From Mesotaenium endlicherianum (taxonomy: Eukaryota > Streptophyta > Zygnematophyceae > Zygnematales > Mesotaeniaceae): a DNA stretch of 64,000 nt. The stretch lies in the NCBI GenBank assembly GCA_009602735.1, contig WELA01009603.1:65099-129098 (forward strand), in the 5' to 3' direction. Position numbers and translations under genes: made by a program. Position 1 is the first letter of the stretch. Each line of letters begins with the position of its first letter. Positions 1-11,433 of this stretch are shown one piece after another. The notes below the pieces were generated by a model that did not search any database, was not told the origin of the DNA, and saw only the letters and a program-made list of their open reading frames with translations.

Positions 1-613
1 CATGACTCAGGTGATCCTTCAACTTTTGCACCTCTACCATCTTCTTGCCAACCAGTAGCAGATCATTAACGTATAATACCAACATCACGCTGTCATCACC
101 TACTTTCTTCATGTACAAACTGCTGTCAACATTGGACTTCACAAAGCCCTCACCTTAAAGAAAGGAGTTTATTTTCTGGTCCCATATTCTTAAAGACTGC
201 TTCCGTCTGTACAACTTCTTGAGCTTGCACAGCTTCTTTGGGAACTTCTCATCAACAAATCTCGCTGGCTGCTCCATGTATACCTCCTCCTCTAGCTCTC
301 TATACAAGAATGCAAACTTCAAGTCCATCTGATGCATCTCTATATCTTCTACTGCAACAGTCTGTGCCACCATTCTTCCTCTGGCAATGTTGGCTACAGG
401 TACAAAGGTCTCATGATAATCCTCTCCTTCTGTTTGAGAGTAGCCCTTTGCCACAAATTGTGCCTTATACCTCCTGTCAATCGACCCATCTGCCTTCCTC
501 TTCTTCTTGTAGATTCACCTTTCTTCAGTAACTTCCTTTCCAAGTGGCAACTCTGCAAAATTCTAGATCTCATTCTTCGCCAGTGACTCCATCTCCTCCA
601 CTCAAGCCTTTCT
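1..613 (-). pseudogene. Cop-A segment 1: Ty1/copia reverse transcriptase, truncated by window start
   Basis: Minus-strand reading gives the N-terminal half of a copia reverse transcriptase: the motif FVPVANIARGR near 390, then QMDLKFAFLYRELEEEVYM near 310, where the family has a D-V-K-T-AFLYG pattern. Downstream, near 70, is LYVNDLLLVGKK, in which the catalytic YVDD has become YVND. The frame breaks near 155-160, and a stop lies near 575 before the AELPLGKEV stretch. The domain should copy Gag-Pol RNA into cDNA in the cytoplasmic particle, but this copy cannot be active. The RNase H and 3' LTR should lie left of the window. At 613 homology is cut by the Cop-B LTR and resumes at 26506: the two ends together match the uninterrupted Cop-B sequence around 5020-5115. 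This is therefore the 3' part of the same element as 26501-27301. Confidence 0.9.
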
Positions 614-989
614 TGGAGAAAATAAGAAGTCCTAACTCTACTTGCTTGGCAAGTGTGTTCACATGTGTGAAGAGTTGGCTGAAGTGTGTGGTCGGTTGAG
701 TCCAGTTGATGGTGGTTTAGAATGTCAAAGTCTAGGGTTTTTGGTGATTAAGACTGTCGATTTGTTTATGGTAGGTAGGCAACCGCCACTGTAAACATAG
801 GAGGGCAGAACTCCCGTGTAAGAACACACTTTAAGGTAAGAGAAAAGGATTGAGCCAAAACAAAAAGAGAGCTCCTTTCAGGGTCGTGCACGTGATGCTC
901 TGTTGTGAATGAGTTATGGGTAACAATCTTGAGAACTTATTGCCTTGCCAAGTGAATAGTGAGGGCAATGGCTGATGTTGATTTCAACA
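614..989 (+). repeat. Cop-B 5' LTR
   Basis: A 376-bp LTR starting TG (TGGAGAAAATAAG) and ending CA, paired with 26124-26500. The two align along their whole length, including the shared stretches TCACATGTGTGAAGAGTTGG and GCAATGGCTGATG near the 3' end. The PBS follows directly. It supplied the promoter and the RNA start. Confidence 0.93.
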
Positions 990-1001
990 TGGTATAGGAG
1001 C
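990..1001 (+). promoter_or_regulatory. Cop-B primer-binding site (initiator tRNA-Met)
   Basis: TGGTATAGGAGC directly follows the LTR end CA. It differs at one position from TGGTATCGGAGC, the form in the P elements here. This is where the tRNA 3' end would prime minus-strand cDNA. Confidence 0.85.
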
Positions 1002-1026
1002 AGGATCTAATTCCTACCTCTAGCAC

Positions 1027-3120
1027 TTGGATGGGAAGGGTACTGAGTCTCTAGTGTGGTCCAGAAGACCGTGTGTACAACTTGCCAGGCATGATTTGAA
1101 GAAGATTCTATTGGGAAACAAGGCTATCCTTGTTCAGCTTCAAGTTCATGCTGCAAATGCAGATGCTAAGTCTAAAGAAGCGTTTGTGACGAGAGAAACA
1201 ACAAGTCTTGCGTGGAAGACAAGAGAAGCCCATGCATTTGTCTTGCTCACCAAGAGTCTTGGTGAAGAAGCCCATCCGAGAGGTCTTTGTCTGGAGACTA
1301 GTACAGCAATATGAGGGGCACTTAGGAACATACACCAGCAGTATAGCTGTGCCATCAGAAGCACTTTCAAGAAGAACGACGCTCTATTGAGCAAGAAAAG
1401 GGAGAGAGCGTGCAGTCCTACTTCTATCTTATCGGGGAGCAGTGTGAAGACTTGAAGGCCTTGGATGCTGCTGTCAATCGAAAGATCAAGAGATTCAGGC
1501 TCTCAATGGCTTGGATCCCAAGTTGGAGACTTTTGGAGATTCTTTATCAATCTTGACGATTGTGGAGCTCACCATGGAGAACATTGAGTTTAAGCTGCTC
1601 ATCAAAGAAGCTCAATTAGAGACCAGGGAGAAGACAAGTGTCATTCTTGAGCATGCTTTGCTGACATATGGAGACAAGGAGTTTTGACTTGTGGGAATTG
1701 AACTAGTTGAGCACGCTATTGTCATCATTTATTGAGTCGAGGTTGACGAAAAAAGTATACTATACGTGTGGGATATATCAACCTAGGACAGCCGACCTTG
1801 CATTGACATTACGTAGTCATGAATTGACCTTTTTTAGATTTCCAAGTTACTTAAGTGTGGCGCGTCGAAGCATCTTTCAAATGGCTCCGATTTCCACCGT
1901 CTGGTTACGTATTGAGCGCGATAGGCGCAATATAGTCCACGCTCCATTTGGCCTCTAGCGGAATTGCACCAAAAGTAAAGTTGCCACGCAATGTGCCCAG
2001 AGGTGACATTGTGAGCTATTTCGTCACCCTAAAGCATCCCTGGCATCGTGCACACAAATCCGCAAGGCCCTTTGTCTACATATGTCTTGCATTTACATAG
2101 TATAAGTGCATCATTCATGCTATAACTTGGTGATTGCGTCACTAACTCTTAGATGAAGCTTCCTCAAGTTCCAGATTCACTTTTGAGGCGCTATTCACGT
2201 AGATTCACCCAAGGTGAGCTCCACCAATGAGAGACACACAGCTTATTCTACGTGCTTTGCTTTGGTTGGTTTGAGTTATAAATAGGCTATAGAAGTGCTA
2301 GTACATGCTTTCTACGCATTAGTGCACATAGGAGAGCCTCCTACAGTGACTACATGCATCGGATCCGCCGCATACGACGTCGGATTTCCAGGATTACAAG
2401 TACTAGAGATGTCCGAAGAGAAAAATCATGTTGAAAGTTCCATCATGCCAGTTGTATGTCACAGAGTTATCAGTTTAGCTTACACTTTTACCTCTTGTGT
2501 ATTAAAAAACCACTTAGTCTCTCTCTCTCTCGTGAAGAGCAAGCCCTCTTGGCTTCCACTCACTTAAAGAACTTCACAAGTGGTGAGCACAGTCAGAGCT
2601 TACCCCACTCCCATAGGACTACTTTTATGGATCATGATGTGCTTCCAGTGATGTTTTGGGCCAGACTTCATTAGTTGTTTTCATACCAAATTATAACTTT
2701 GAGGTGCTCACTTTGGATAGTACACACTTTTAATTAAAACATTTGAGACTTGACTTCCTTTTTGGCTGTAAAGCCACATGTATTATAAACTTCATTGTTG
2801 CAAAGCTTGCTTGCTTGTGTTATATTTAAGATACCTATGATGCGTGCTTGACCTCATAATGCACAACACTATTAAGTTAACATCTCTAGTGTCGGTTGAA
2901 GAACTAAAGGAGGTGGATGGGTTGAGAGAAGGAGGGGAACAAGCAGAAGAGGCTACCAAGGAGAAGCGAGTGGAAGTGGAAGAGCATGCATTGAAAGACA
3001 GTGCTACATATGTGGAAGAATGAGTCATCTATCGTGCGAGTGTGAAGAACGTGTGTGCTACACCTGCCACAAGAGGGGATATCTGGTTAGAGACTGCAGC
3101 CAGAAGAGAGTTTGTACTTC
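1027..3120 (+). pseudogene. Cop-B gag (capsid/nucleocapsid), broken and interrupted by a solo LTR
   Basis: The reading starts near 1027 with DGKGTESLVWSRR and runs to 1311, then shifts frame. Fragments continue to LLTYGDKEF near 1680, where a stop follows. The 1149-bp solo LTR at 1720-2868 interrupts gag, which resumes near 2890 with VSVEELKEVDGLREGGEQ. Two zinc knuckles follow at 3000-3105. The first, CYICGRMSHLSCEC, fits CX2CX4HX4C. The second, CYTCHKRGYLVRDC, has Tyr where the metal-binding His belongs. Gag would form the cytoplasmic particle and bind RNA. Several frameshifts and stops make it non-functional. Confidence 0.85.
1720..2868. repeat. Solo LTR of an unidentified family, inserted in Cop-B gag
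   Basis: A non-coding 1149-bp block that begins TG (TGTCATCATT), ends CA (GCACAACA), and is flanked on both sides by CTAT (1716-1719, 2869-2872; the following T on the right also matches the first base of the LTR). Gag coding continues on either side. A TATA-like TATAAATA lies at 2277-2284, which would fit a plus-oriented LTR promoter. No PBS, polypurine tract or second LTR is present, so I read it as a solo LTR left by LTR-LTR recombination. No other copy is in the window. Confidence 0.72.
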
Positions 3121-4563
3121 CCCTCACGACATTGAAGGTTGTTCAAATGTCGTCACAATAAAGGAGTCACTAATGTGCAGCGCATGCTTTGTTCACTCTG
3201 GAGCCTCGAGACATGCCACACCTAGAAAAGAAATTATGCTAGACTACAAACCATGCAGGGTAGTACCTGTCAAAGTAGGCAAAGACAAGCTGCTTCATGG
3301 AGTTGGAAATGAGAAGGTGGTAGCCTTAACATGGGTTGGGAGGAAGAAGCACAAGTTTCCAATGCACAATATATTACACTGTCTAGGGTTGGTAAAGAAC
3401 TTGTCTCCGTGCCAAAGACCACATCTTTGGGAAACAGGGTGGTGTTTGAGGATAGAGAGTGTCAAGTCATTAACTTTGATGATGAAGTGGTTATGAAGGC
3501 TGTGAAGTCTAATTTACATGGCAGCGCATTCAAAATTCACTATCGGATTGAGATTGTTGTTCCTGTGATGGACGAGGCTCTCCGGGTTGATTTGGCACTT
3601 CGTGCATAGGATGGTGTGAAGCTAGAGAATAACATCAACCTATGGCACCAGGGGTTGGGGCATGCGAGTGAACAGAGACTCAAGCAAATGGCTCAAGACA
3701 AGAAAAGAGGGCTACCAGATTTCACAGGACAGAGTTGACACTTTTGCAAAAGCTGTTAGATGGGGAAACAGGCAAGGAGGTCTTTTTCAAAGGGAGAAGC
3801 CACAAGGACTAGTGAGTTACTAGAGTTGGTACACTCAGATATGTGGGAACCTGCAAGTGTAGCAGCCAGGTCTTTGAGGAACTTGCACTACATCACCTTC
3901 ACAGACGACTACTCCAGAAAGACTGAAGTGTACTTCATGAGGATGAAGGATCAAGCATATGAGAAGTTTCTAAAGTAGAAGTCATCTGTGTAAACGCAGT
4001 TGGGAAAAAATATCAAGATGCTCAAATTGACAATGGGTCCGAGTATGTGAATAGCTACTTTAACAAGTTCCACAGAGATGAAGGCATCAAGCATGAGTTG
4101 ACCATCACGTACTCTCCTCAGAAGAATGGAGTTTGTCGAGAGAAAGAACAAGACGCTCGTGGAAGCAGTCAGAGCTATGATATTTGCTTCAGGTCAGCAC
4201 ATGAGTTTAAGGGTAGAAGCAGTGAGCACACCTGCTTATGTGAGCGCCAGGCTGCTTTCATCTGCACAGGGTGGAAGGACTCCAAAAGAGGTCTAAAGTG
4301 GGAAGAACCTTACTGTGCAAGAGTTGAGAGTGCTTGGGACGGAGGTGTAATCCCACATTTTTTTGGAAAAGAGGTATAAGCTGCAGCCCAAATCGAAGAA
4401 GTGTGTCTTTGTGGGCTATGACCCCAATAGGAATGAATACAGGTTGCTGAAAGTGAGAACATAAGAGGTGTTTATGAGCAGAGATGTGATCTCCAACAAG
4501 AAGGTGCTAGATCCTAGGAGTTCCACTCTCTATGACAAGTTTGTGCGAGAGGGACAAGAGTAA
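3121..4563 (+). pseudogene. Cop-B protease and integrase, inactivated
   Basis: The protease reads FVHSGASRHATPRKE near 3190. The family signature is DSGA and the catalytic Asp is His here, so proteolysis is lost. A GAG-pre-integrase region (LWHQGLGHASEQR) appears near 3640. The integrase core begins at 3760 with a good first Asp (LVHSDMWEP, near 3830) and a DNGSEY second-Asp motif near 4030. A stop at 3976, and a one-base shift at about 4137 just before the ERKNKT stretch that carries the third acidic residue, break it. C-terminal integrase homology (CVFVGYDPNRNEYRLLKVRT) runs to about 4560. Integrase would join cDNA to nuclear DNA. Confidence 0.88.
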
Positions 4564-6303
4564 AGCAGAGTTGAGATTTAGTCCGAAACTGCAGCGAAGA
4601 GAATTCCTCCTTCTGGAGCACACGCACCTCCTGATGTGCTGCAATTAAGTGCTGAAGCTAAGGAGGACCATGAGCAAGAGGGAGCAGCGTCTGACTTTAA
4701 TGACGAGGTCGAGTTTAGTGGAGAGAGAACAGGACCTAGATTCAAGAGGTGGCAGCACATGAGAGGAGAAGAACAGGTCCCGGATCTTGGGGAGGAGCAG
4801 CACCAAAAGAAAGAAGATCAAGAAGACAAGCAGGCAGGGAGCCCAAAGTGACTGAGAGAGCTGAGAGGAGCTCCATGTCACGTGTAGGAGGAGAGGCATT
4901 CACAAGTGGGGAGAATCACAGCTCTTCTAAACAGTCCAAGAGAGAGAGTGTTCCACCTGCCGAAATTGGCTTTAATGAGTATGTCAGCGTGGCTAAGTCT
5001 AGGGCAGAGGAGGACGCAGTTGCGAGTGAGGTAGTTTATATAATGGATGATTTGGAGCCCAAAACCTTTGAGGCTGCTATGCGGACAGCCAAGTGGAGCA
5101 TGCTTTAGTGGAGGAGATGGAGTCATTGACTAAGAATAAACCCAGAGATCTTGCGGAGCTACCACTTGGAAAAAAGGTTGTTGGAGGAAGGTGAATCTCT
5201 AGGACGAAGAGGAAGGCAGATGGGTCGGTTGACAGGTACAAGACAGAATCTGTGGCAAAGGGCTACTCTCAGACAAAAAGGGAGGACTATCATGAGACCT
5301 CTGCACCAGTAGCCAATATTGCCACAGTTTGGATGGTGACACAAATTGCTGCAGATGAGGATATGGAGATGCATCAGATGGACGTGAGGACTGCATTTTT
5401 GTATGGAGAGCTAGAGGAGGAGGTATTCATGGAGCAGCCAGAGGGTTTCATTGATGTGAGGTTCCCTAAGAAGGTGTGCAAGCTAAAGAAGTCCTTGTAC
5501 AGATTGAAGCAGTCTCCAAGAATGCGGAACCAGAAGATAGACTTCTTTCTTCAAGGTGAGGGCTTTGTAAACTTCAATGATGACAGCAGCTTGTACATGA
5601 AGGGAGAAGGTGATAACAGGGTGATGCTGGTATTATACGTTGATGACCTGCTACTGGTCGGCAAGAAGATGGTGGAGGTGCAAAAGGTGAAGGATGCCCT
5701 CAGTTATGCCTTCAACATGAAGGATTTGGAAGAGGTGCAGTTCCTGCTTGGAATGAAGGTGAAGAGAGACAGAACCAAGAAGGTTGTAGTGTTGGGCCAG
5801 TTCGCTTACCTCCAGAGAGTGTTGGAGAGATTTGACATGATGGGTTGTAAGCCTGTCAATATACACCTTGATTCTAAGCACAAATTGAGCTCGTGAATGT
5901 GTGCTAAGGATGAGCATGAGTGAGAGATGATGTCTCATGTACCTATGAGAAAAGTTGCACGTAGCATCATGTAACTGATGGTGTGTACATGTCCTAATAT
6001 TGCTAATGCTGTTGGGATAGTGAGTCAATTTATGAAGAATCCAAGACCTGTACACTAAGAGGCTATGGAGAGGATACTAAGATGACTCAAGGGGAAGCCG
6101 GACCTATGGCTATATCTAGGAGGAAGTGACAATGTGAGGCTAGAGGGATACAGTGATCCTGATTGGGAAGGAGATGTAGACACTTCGAGGTCTGCAAGAG
6201 GTCATGCATTCACTCTAGCCCAAGGTGCTCTGATTTGGAAGAGCATGAGGCAGAAAATGGTGGCCTTGTCGTCTGTGGAGGCAGAGTATAAGGCAGCCTT
6301 ACA
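4564..6303 (+). pseudogene. Cop-B linker, reverse transcriptase and RNase H N-terminal half
   Basis: An acidic Glu/Lys-rich linker (4640-5100) is followed by RT. The longest clean stretch, 5252-5896, has AKGYSQTKREDYHETSAPVA, QMDVRTAFLYGELEEEV and an intact YVDDLLLVG catalytic motif near 5640. Stops begin at 5894 and recur to 6100. RNase H homology (DPDWEGDVDTSRSARGHAF, then SSVEAEYKAAL) runs to 6303, where the Hat transposon interrupts it. Coding resumes at 25793 in the same frame once one copy of the 8-bp duplication is discounted. RT copies the RNA and RNase H degrades it. Confidence 0.93.
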
Positions 6304-6314
6304 CAAGGTTACGC
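6296..6314 (+). repeat. Hat left duplication and terminal inverted repeat
   Basis: GCCTTACA target duplication followed by CAAGGTTACGC. The mirror set is at 25774-25792. Together they define the left boundary exactly inside the RNase H codons of Cop-B. Confidence 0.85.
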
Positions 6315-6442
6315 AGAACGCTTGTACGCTTATTTTGGTTACCACGCAAGTTTGCTTAGTACGGTGTCCAAAAGGACTAGTTTGGTTCGTACGCCAAGTC
6401 ACGACGACGTCGACGTCAAGTAGCTACAATGTTGACGTCTCA

Positions 6443-6961
6443 TGTGTGAATAATCAGCACCTTCCATCTTTGCACACTTGAATTAGGAATTCATAGAAGA
6501 CTACAAATCATAACATAATTTGATGTAAAACACACAATGTCAATGATTGCATTCACTCAGAAGGAAGTTTTTGTAAAGTTAACTTAACTTAGCTCTCTGT
6601 TTGAGTCGTATATGAATATGAAAGTACAGACGCAAACTAGTGTTCGCACACTTGCCAGCAACTCAACTTAATCTAAGAATCATCAAGAAATAATCTTAAC
6701 GTAGACTCGGACGCTTTTTCGGCGCCGGCCTTGACGTTCCTGTCAGCCCAAGCACCACGCAAGACTAATGACACCTCAAACTAATGACACAAAATAAGCT
6801 AAAGCCTTAACTTGCAATACTTGCCTCAATACTAGACGAAATTTTACAACCAAGGTATCTACATGTTCACAAGAGTATTCTCTATTCATGTATACTCAAT
6901 TTAAATATTACATAATTTAACAAAGATTATGTCTGACCAAAGAAGTCATACATTTCTAACA
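6443..6961 (-). repeat. Cop-C 3' LTR
   Basis: 519-bp LTR (TG...CA) matching 11434-11938 along its length, for example ATTAGGAATTCATAGAAGA and GACACCTCAAACTAATGAC. The adjacent CTCCCCCTC at 6962-6970 is the complement of the polypurine tract and fixes this as the 3' copy for a minus-strand element. Confidence 0.93.
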
Positions 6962-6970
6962 CTCCCCCTC
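6962..6970 (-). promoter_or_regulatory. Cop-C polypurine tract
   Basis: On the minus strand GAGGGGGAG directly precedes the LTR start TGTTAGAAATG. This is the RNase H-resistant primer for plus-strand cDNA. Confidence 0.85.
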
Positions 6971-7068
6971 AGACATCAATCTAGGAATCTCGACATGGTA
7001 ATAATACAAGTCCAAACTTCCTAGCACACCAAACAAATTTCCCCTTGTAGAGAGCCTCTATCAACAAA

Positions 7069-7779
7069 TCAGCCACCTGCACGTCTGTTCGCACTTGTCC
7101 CATAGTCACCACTTTTAGCTGCCACGATCTCCCTGCACTTGTGGTACTGAACATCTATGTGTTTACTCCTGCTATGTGCCACTGGGTCCTTGCTCAATGC
7201 AATGGCCACTGAGCTATCTGATAAGATCACAGTAGGTAGCTCCTGCTTGAAACCAAGTCCACTAAGCAACTGTCTTATCCATATTGCCACACGCACTGCA
7301 TAAGCTGCAGCCATATACTGAGCCTCTCCTGATGATAATGCTACCGAAGGCTGTCTCTTACTCTTCCAACTCACCATACCACGTCCCATTGTGAAGACAT
7401 ACCCTGTAGTGGACCTCCTAGTGTCCCTGTCACTAGCCCAATCTGCATCACAATCCCCAAAGAGTGCCACATCGTCCCCTCTTAAGCATAGCCAAGTGTC
7501 AGCAGTTCCTTGCAAATACCTCAATACACGCTTAACAGCCTCCCAATGTTGTTGTCTCGGTCTCTCCATGAATTGACTCACAACTCCAAGTGCATGAGCC
7601 ACATCAGGACGTGTGCACACCATCAGATACATAATGCTTCCCACTATTTCCCTGTACGGAATCTCAGCCATCATATCATGATCCTCTGCAGAGGTGGCAC
7701 ACATGTCTGGAGTCAAATGTATAGAAGGATCTAATGGGGTGGAAACAGGCTTGCTGTCCTTCATTCCAAAACGTCTCAA
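7069..7779 (-). pseudogene. Cop-C RNase H and RT C-terminal region
   Basis: A 236-residue open stretch. It starts in the RT connection (RRFGMKDSKPVSTPLDPS), passes YREIVGSIMYLMVCTRPD (about residues 46-63), then the RNase H set: DADWASDRDTRRSTTGYVF (first Asp), SSGEAQYMAA (Glu) and SDSSVAIALSKDP (second Asp), all acidic residues kept. It ends in HIDVQYHKCREIV and a short tail before the polypurine tract. As a domain it looks intact, but it is separated by a stop near 7933 and another near 7858 from the RT catalytic part, so it is not translated in a full polyprotein. Confidence 0.9.
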
Positions 7780-8773
7780 TACCTCTCTGCAAAAAGTAGG
7801 CTGTCCCAGGGAGATGGTACGTGCTACCCTGTCCCTCCGAATCTGTATGCCTAGGATTTACTGTGCTTCTCCTAAGTCCTTCATCTCAAACCTTCGTAAT
7901 AACGCATTTTTCACCTGTTGTACCTCACTCATCTATGGCCCGACACTGAGGAGATCATCTACGTACATTACAACAATGACCTTATTCTCTCCCTCACCCT
8001 TGAAGTACAGGCTGGTATCTGCATCTGACATGATGAAAGCTTGCTCCTTAAGAAAAGCATCCAATGTTTTGTTCCACATCCGAGGTGATTGCTTAAGCCC
8101 ATAAATAGCCTTCTTCAACCTGCATACTCTTCTGGGATACTTCTCGTTCACAAACCCCTCGGGCTGCTTCATGTATACCTCCTCATCTAAGTTTGCATAC
8201 AAAAAAGCCGTCTTCACATCCATCTGATGCACCTCCCAATCACAAATTGTTGCAACTTGTAGTACTGTTCTGATAGATTCAGCTTAGCCACAGGTGCAAA
8301 CGTGTCGATGTAATACCTTCCTTTTGTAGGAATCCCCGAGCCACAAACCGTCCTTGTGCCTATCCACCACTCCTTCACCATTTTTTTTTGACTACAAACA
8401 CCCACCTCCCGAAAATAAACTTGCGCCCCTTAGGTGGCTCTACCAACTCCCACGTTCTGTTTCCGTCCAACGACTTCATCTCCTCCACTGAAGCCGCATG
8501 CCATTCCTGCTTATCTTTTCTTTCCATCGCCTCCTCATAGCTTTGAGGCATGTGCACTCCCTGCTCATTCTCAAGCACATAATCCCAAGCCTTTGCTTCC
8601 CATTCCATCTGCGCCAGATTGGCCTGCTCTTCAAAACCATACCGCTCTAAAGCCTTACTTTCACGTGATGACCTCCTCAAGTTTCCATCTTGCTGCTTGT
8701 AAACTTCACTTCCTGATTTTGCACTTGAATTCTTCAGCACCCTGCGCGAGGTTAACACGTCACATTCCCCCAC
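7780..8773 (-). pseudogene. Cop-C reverse transcriptase, frameshifted
   Basis: RT begins near 8540 with SYEEAMERKDKQEWHAASVE and EPPKGRKFIFGRWVFVVKKK. The frame is lost at a run of eight or nine T at about 8383-8391, is recovered in pieces (DTFAPVAKLN near 8290), and is open again for 7933-8232 with QMDVKTAFLYANLDEEVYM, YGLKQSPRMWN and the catalytic YVDDLLSVGP, then a stop at 7933-7935. The active-site Asp pair is present, but the frameshifts preclude a functional enzyme. The homopolymer run is a plausible slippage site. Confidence 0.9.
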
Positions 8774-8903
8774 TTCTGTTCCAGTTCCCTTATCATTGCC
8801 TGCACCTGTAAGAGCCGAAAATTTTTTGGACCTTTGTGGTCCAAGGGGTACTTCCTCTTGTACTCAATGATCTGCATTGGCCCAGCCACCCTAAATGCTT
8901 CCT

Positions 8904-9851
8904 TCACAAACTCAACCTACCTGTCCTTCTGCTCCTGTACTGAATCTGGAATCTCAACTTCCCAAACGTTCTATGTTTGTCCGTAACACCTTCATTTCGT
9001 GCCTCATCCTCAATACTCTTTGATTCTAAACCTAAGAGCTCATCTTCTTCTAGACAGAATGAACTTTCCTCTTCTTGACCTGTATACACAACCGCTCCCA
9101 AGTTCATGAGCGTCTCGTTGAAGATGACGTCCCTACTGATTAGAACCTCATGCGTGCGAGGATCCCATAGCTTGTACCCTCGTTTCTCGGTAGCATATCC
9201 CACGAAGACCATCACCCTGCTCCTCGATTGAAGCTTGTGCCTTTGCACTTTCGGCACTTGTACCCAGACTTCTGAGCCAAAAATCTTGAGCTCTTGAACT
9301 GAGGGCCTCCTGCTTGCCCACACTTCCTCGGGCGTTTTTCCACTCAGAGCCGATGTTGGGCTTCTGTTTTTCACATACACCATCATCCTGGCTGCTTCTG
9401 CCCCTAGTCTAGGATTTACTCCTGCCGAGAAGATAGAGCTCCTCGCCCCTTCCATAATAGTTTGATTTATGCCTTTTGCTACTCCATTTTGTTGTGGTGT
9501 ATATGAGTTTGTCAGCTGGTGTTTAATCCCTTGGGTTTGAAGGAATTTCAAAAACTCATTGCTCATATACTCCCCCCCACTATCTGTGCGTAATGCTCGG
9601 ATGGACCTCTCCGTTTGTTTCTCAACCATGGCTTTATACTCTTTGAGTTTTGAAGATGCCTCATGTTTTGTAAGCATGAAGAAGATATCTGCAAACCTCA
9701 ACGTATCATCAACAAATGTGATGTAATAGAGTGCTCCCCCATAGGATTTGTGTCTGGCAGGACCCCACACATTTGAATGCACAAGATCAAGTAACCCATA
9801 TGACCTAGTTGCTTGTCCTTTCTGGAATTGAAGTCTAGCGTGCTTTCCCAT
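8904..9851 (-). pseudogene. Cop-C integrase, open but catalytically changed
   Basis: A 315-residue open frame with the integrase core. The first acidic site reads VHSNVWGPA, where the family has HSD, so the first Asp is Asn. The second is kept (RTDSGGEYMSNEF, about residue 93). The third region reads PQQNGVAKGINQT where AERKN is usual, so the Glu is Lys. Two of the three DDE residues are therefore lost although the frame is open. The C-terminal part (KIFGSEVWVQVPKVQRHKL, VFVGYATEKRGYKLWDP) is typical copia. It would have inserted the cDNA into chromosomes. Confidence 0.92.
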
Positions 9852-10500
9852 ACACCTGGCTCAGCAAAAACCCAATATTTGACCCCTTAGGTCTGGCATC
9901 CCATCCACCAGGCCCTCCCGTGATAGCTTCCATTAGCCCCTGCTCGTTGAGGTGTCCATACCTCTGATGCCACCAGTTGATGTCTTGCTTGCTATTTTCA
10001 GAAGAAGCTTCCGCAACGTGTGAATGATCTCCTGCCACTCGCTTGCTCCTTCCAAACGAGGCTTCTGCCACATGTGCATAATCTCCGACCACCTGAGTAC
10101 TGACTTGTAACTTATATAGCTTGCCACTGGCATATCTCTCTCCTTCCGCAAAAACTACACTCTTTTTGTTTTGCATGACACACCTGCTACCCTCAGAGGC
10201 CACCTTGTTTCCTAAAGATGTAGTCTTAGAAACAGAAAACAAGTTCTTGGTGAGTTGTGGAACATGAAGCACATCTTGCAAGTACATTGCGAGCTTGTGC
10301 TCACCAATTTTAATCAAAAGTTTCACCACTCTTGCTGCTTTTGCATACACAATTCTTCCATCTCCTAACTTAATAGGAATAGGTGCAATATCCTTATAGC
10401 CTCGAAGCCACTCTTTTCTGGGTGTGACATGCCGAGACGCGCCAGAGTCGACATACCACACTTCCTCATCTTGTATGACACACGCTAAGACCTCCACCAC
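9835..10500 (-). pseudogene. Cop-C protease and GAG-pre-integrase domain
   Basis: 221-residue open frame. The aspartic protease motif EVWYVDSGASRHVTPRKEW (about residues 13-31) keeps the catalytic Asp. Then come GDGRIVYAKAARVVKL and VLHVPQLTKNLFSVSKT, and the zinc-binding GAG-pre-integrase segment INWWHQRYGHLNEQGL (about residues 177-192). It overlaps the integrase frame by a few bases near 9835-9851 in another frame, so a frameshift separates them. One TGA near 10525-10530 separates it from the zinc knuckle, in the same frame. Confidence 0.92.
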
Positions 10501-10527
10501 ACTTCCAACATGGTCCTGTGCTCTTCA

Positions 10528-11408
10528 TCTCCTGAGCATTGGACACTCACCCTTGAAATGCCCCGGTTGGTTACAATTAAAACACAGTCCTCTACCTGCA
10601 TCTTGAAAATAACTACGTCCAACACCCTGATCCCCACCCTGCCTACTCCCTGAGGCTTTCTTTGCCCTATGTGACTTACAAACGCAGAATCATCATGAGA
10701 AGATGAATGCCGCAAGCCATATCTCCGATCCATATGTATAATGAGCTCAGGTTGCTCACCCCCATACAACACCTTTTCTACTGATCCAAATGTCATACTA
10801 CCACCTGCCTCTGATTGCTTAGCATCCTTGGAAATCTCCTCTTGCCGAAGACTGAGAGCTACCTTCTCCACACTCAACTCAGCTTGACTACTCAACACAG
10901 TGCGTATGACAGCATACTTTGGTGGGAGACCCCGGAGGAGGGTTGTGACTTGCATAAAAAGAGTCTCCTTTTGTCCAATGGCTGCAAGCTCGGCAACCAG
11001 CTTATCCACGTGTGATGTGTAGCTATCCATGCCCTCCCTAGGGGTCATGCGGAAATTAGCGAACCTGTCACTTAGCTCCGATGCGTTAGTCCTACTACGA
11101 GATTGGAACATTTCTTCAAGTCTATCCCACACCTCCTTCGTTGTTTTAAGATGCAATACTTTTATATAATGCCTTTCCTCTAATTTCCTCACTATAATAG
11201 AGAATGCAAGCTTAGACCTTTGCTTCCATACAGCAATCTCCTTAACCCTACTTGCAAGCTCATCTCCCGCTAAGTCTCCGACATCTGCAGGCTCCACATA
11301 TGCTCCGTCCAGGATCCTATCTGCATCGTATCTACACAAGTGTGCTCTTATTTGTGCTTGCCAAAGCAAGAACTTAGTGCCGTCCGCTCTCAACTTTGGA
11401 ACAGCCAT
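10528..11408 (-). pseudogene. Cop-C gag with zinc knuckle
   Basis: The likely start is the ATG at 11406-11408 (MAVPKLRADGTKFLLWQAQ), the first after the PBS; an upstream ATG lies in the LTR and is less likely. The capsid region (UBN2/Retrotran_gag_2 type) shows VLHLKTTKEVWDRLEEMF and SDRFANFRMTPREGMDSY. The frame shifts around 10640, and the zinc knuckle CFNCNQPGHFKGEC (CX2CX4HX4C, 10548-10590) lies in the same frame as the protease. Gag assembles the particle and binds RNA. Only the shift and one TGA separate gag from protease, so the loss of frame looks fairly mild. Confidence 0.88.
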
Positions 11409-11420
11409 CTCTGCACCAGC

Positions 11421-11433
11421 TGCTCCGTTACCA
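11421..11433 (-). promoter_or_regulatory. Cop-C primer-binding site
   Basis: On the minus strand TGGTAACGGAGCA directly follows the LTR end. It differs from TGGTATCGGAGC at two places and fits initiator tRNA-Met. Confidence 0.82.

Noticed and set aside
4636-5108. Two Glu/Lys-rich ORFs as an independent gene
   Set aside because: They occupy the position of the copia integrase-RT linker and have a counterpart in Cop-A at 26506-27000.
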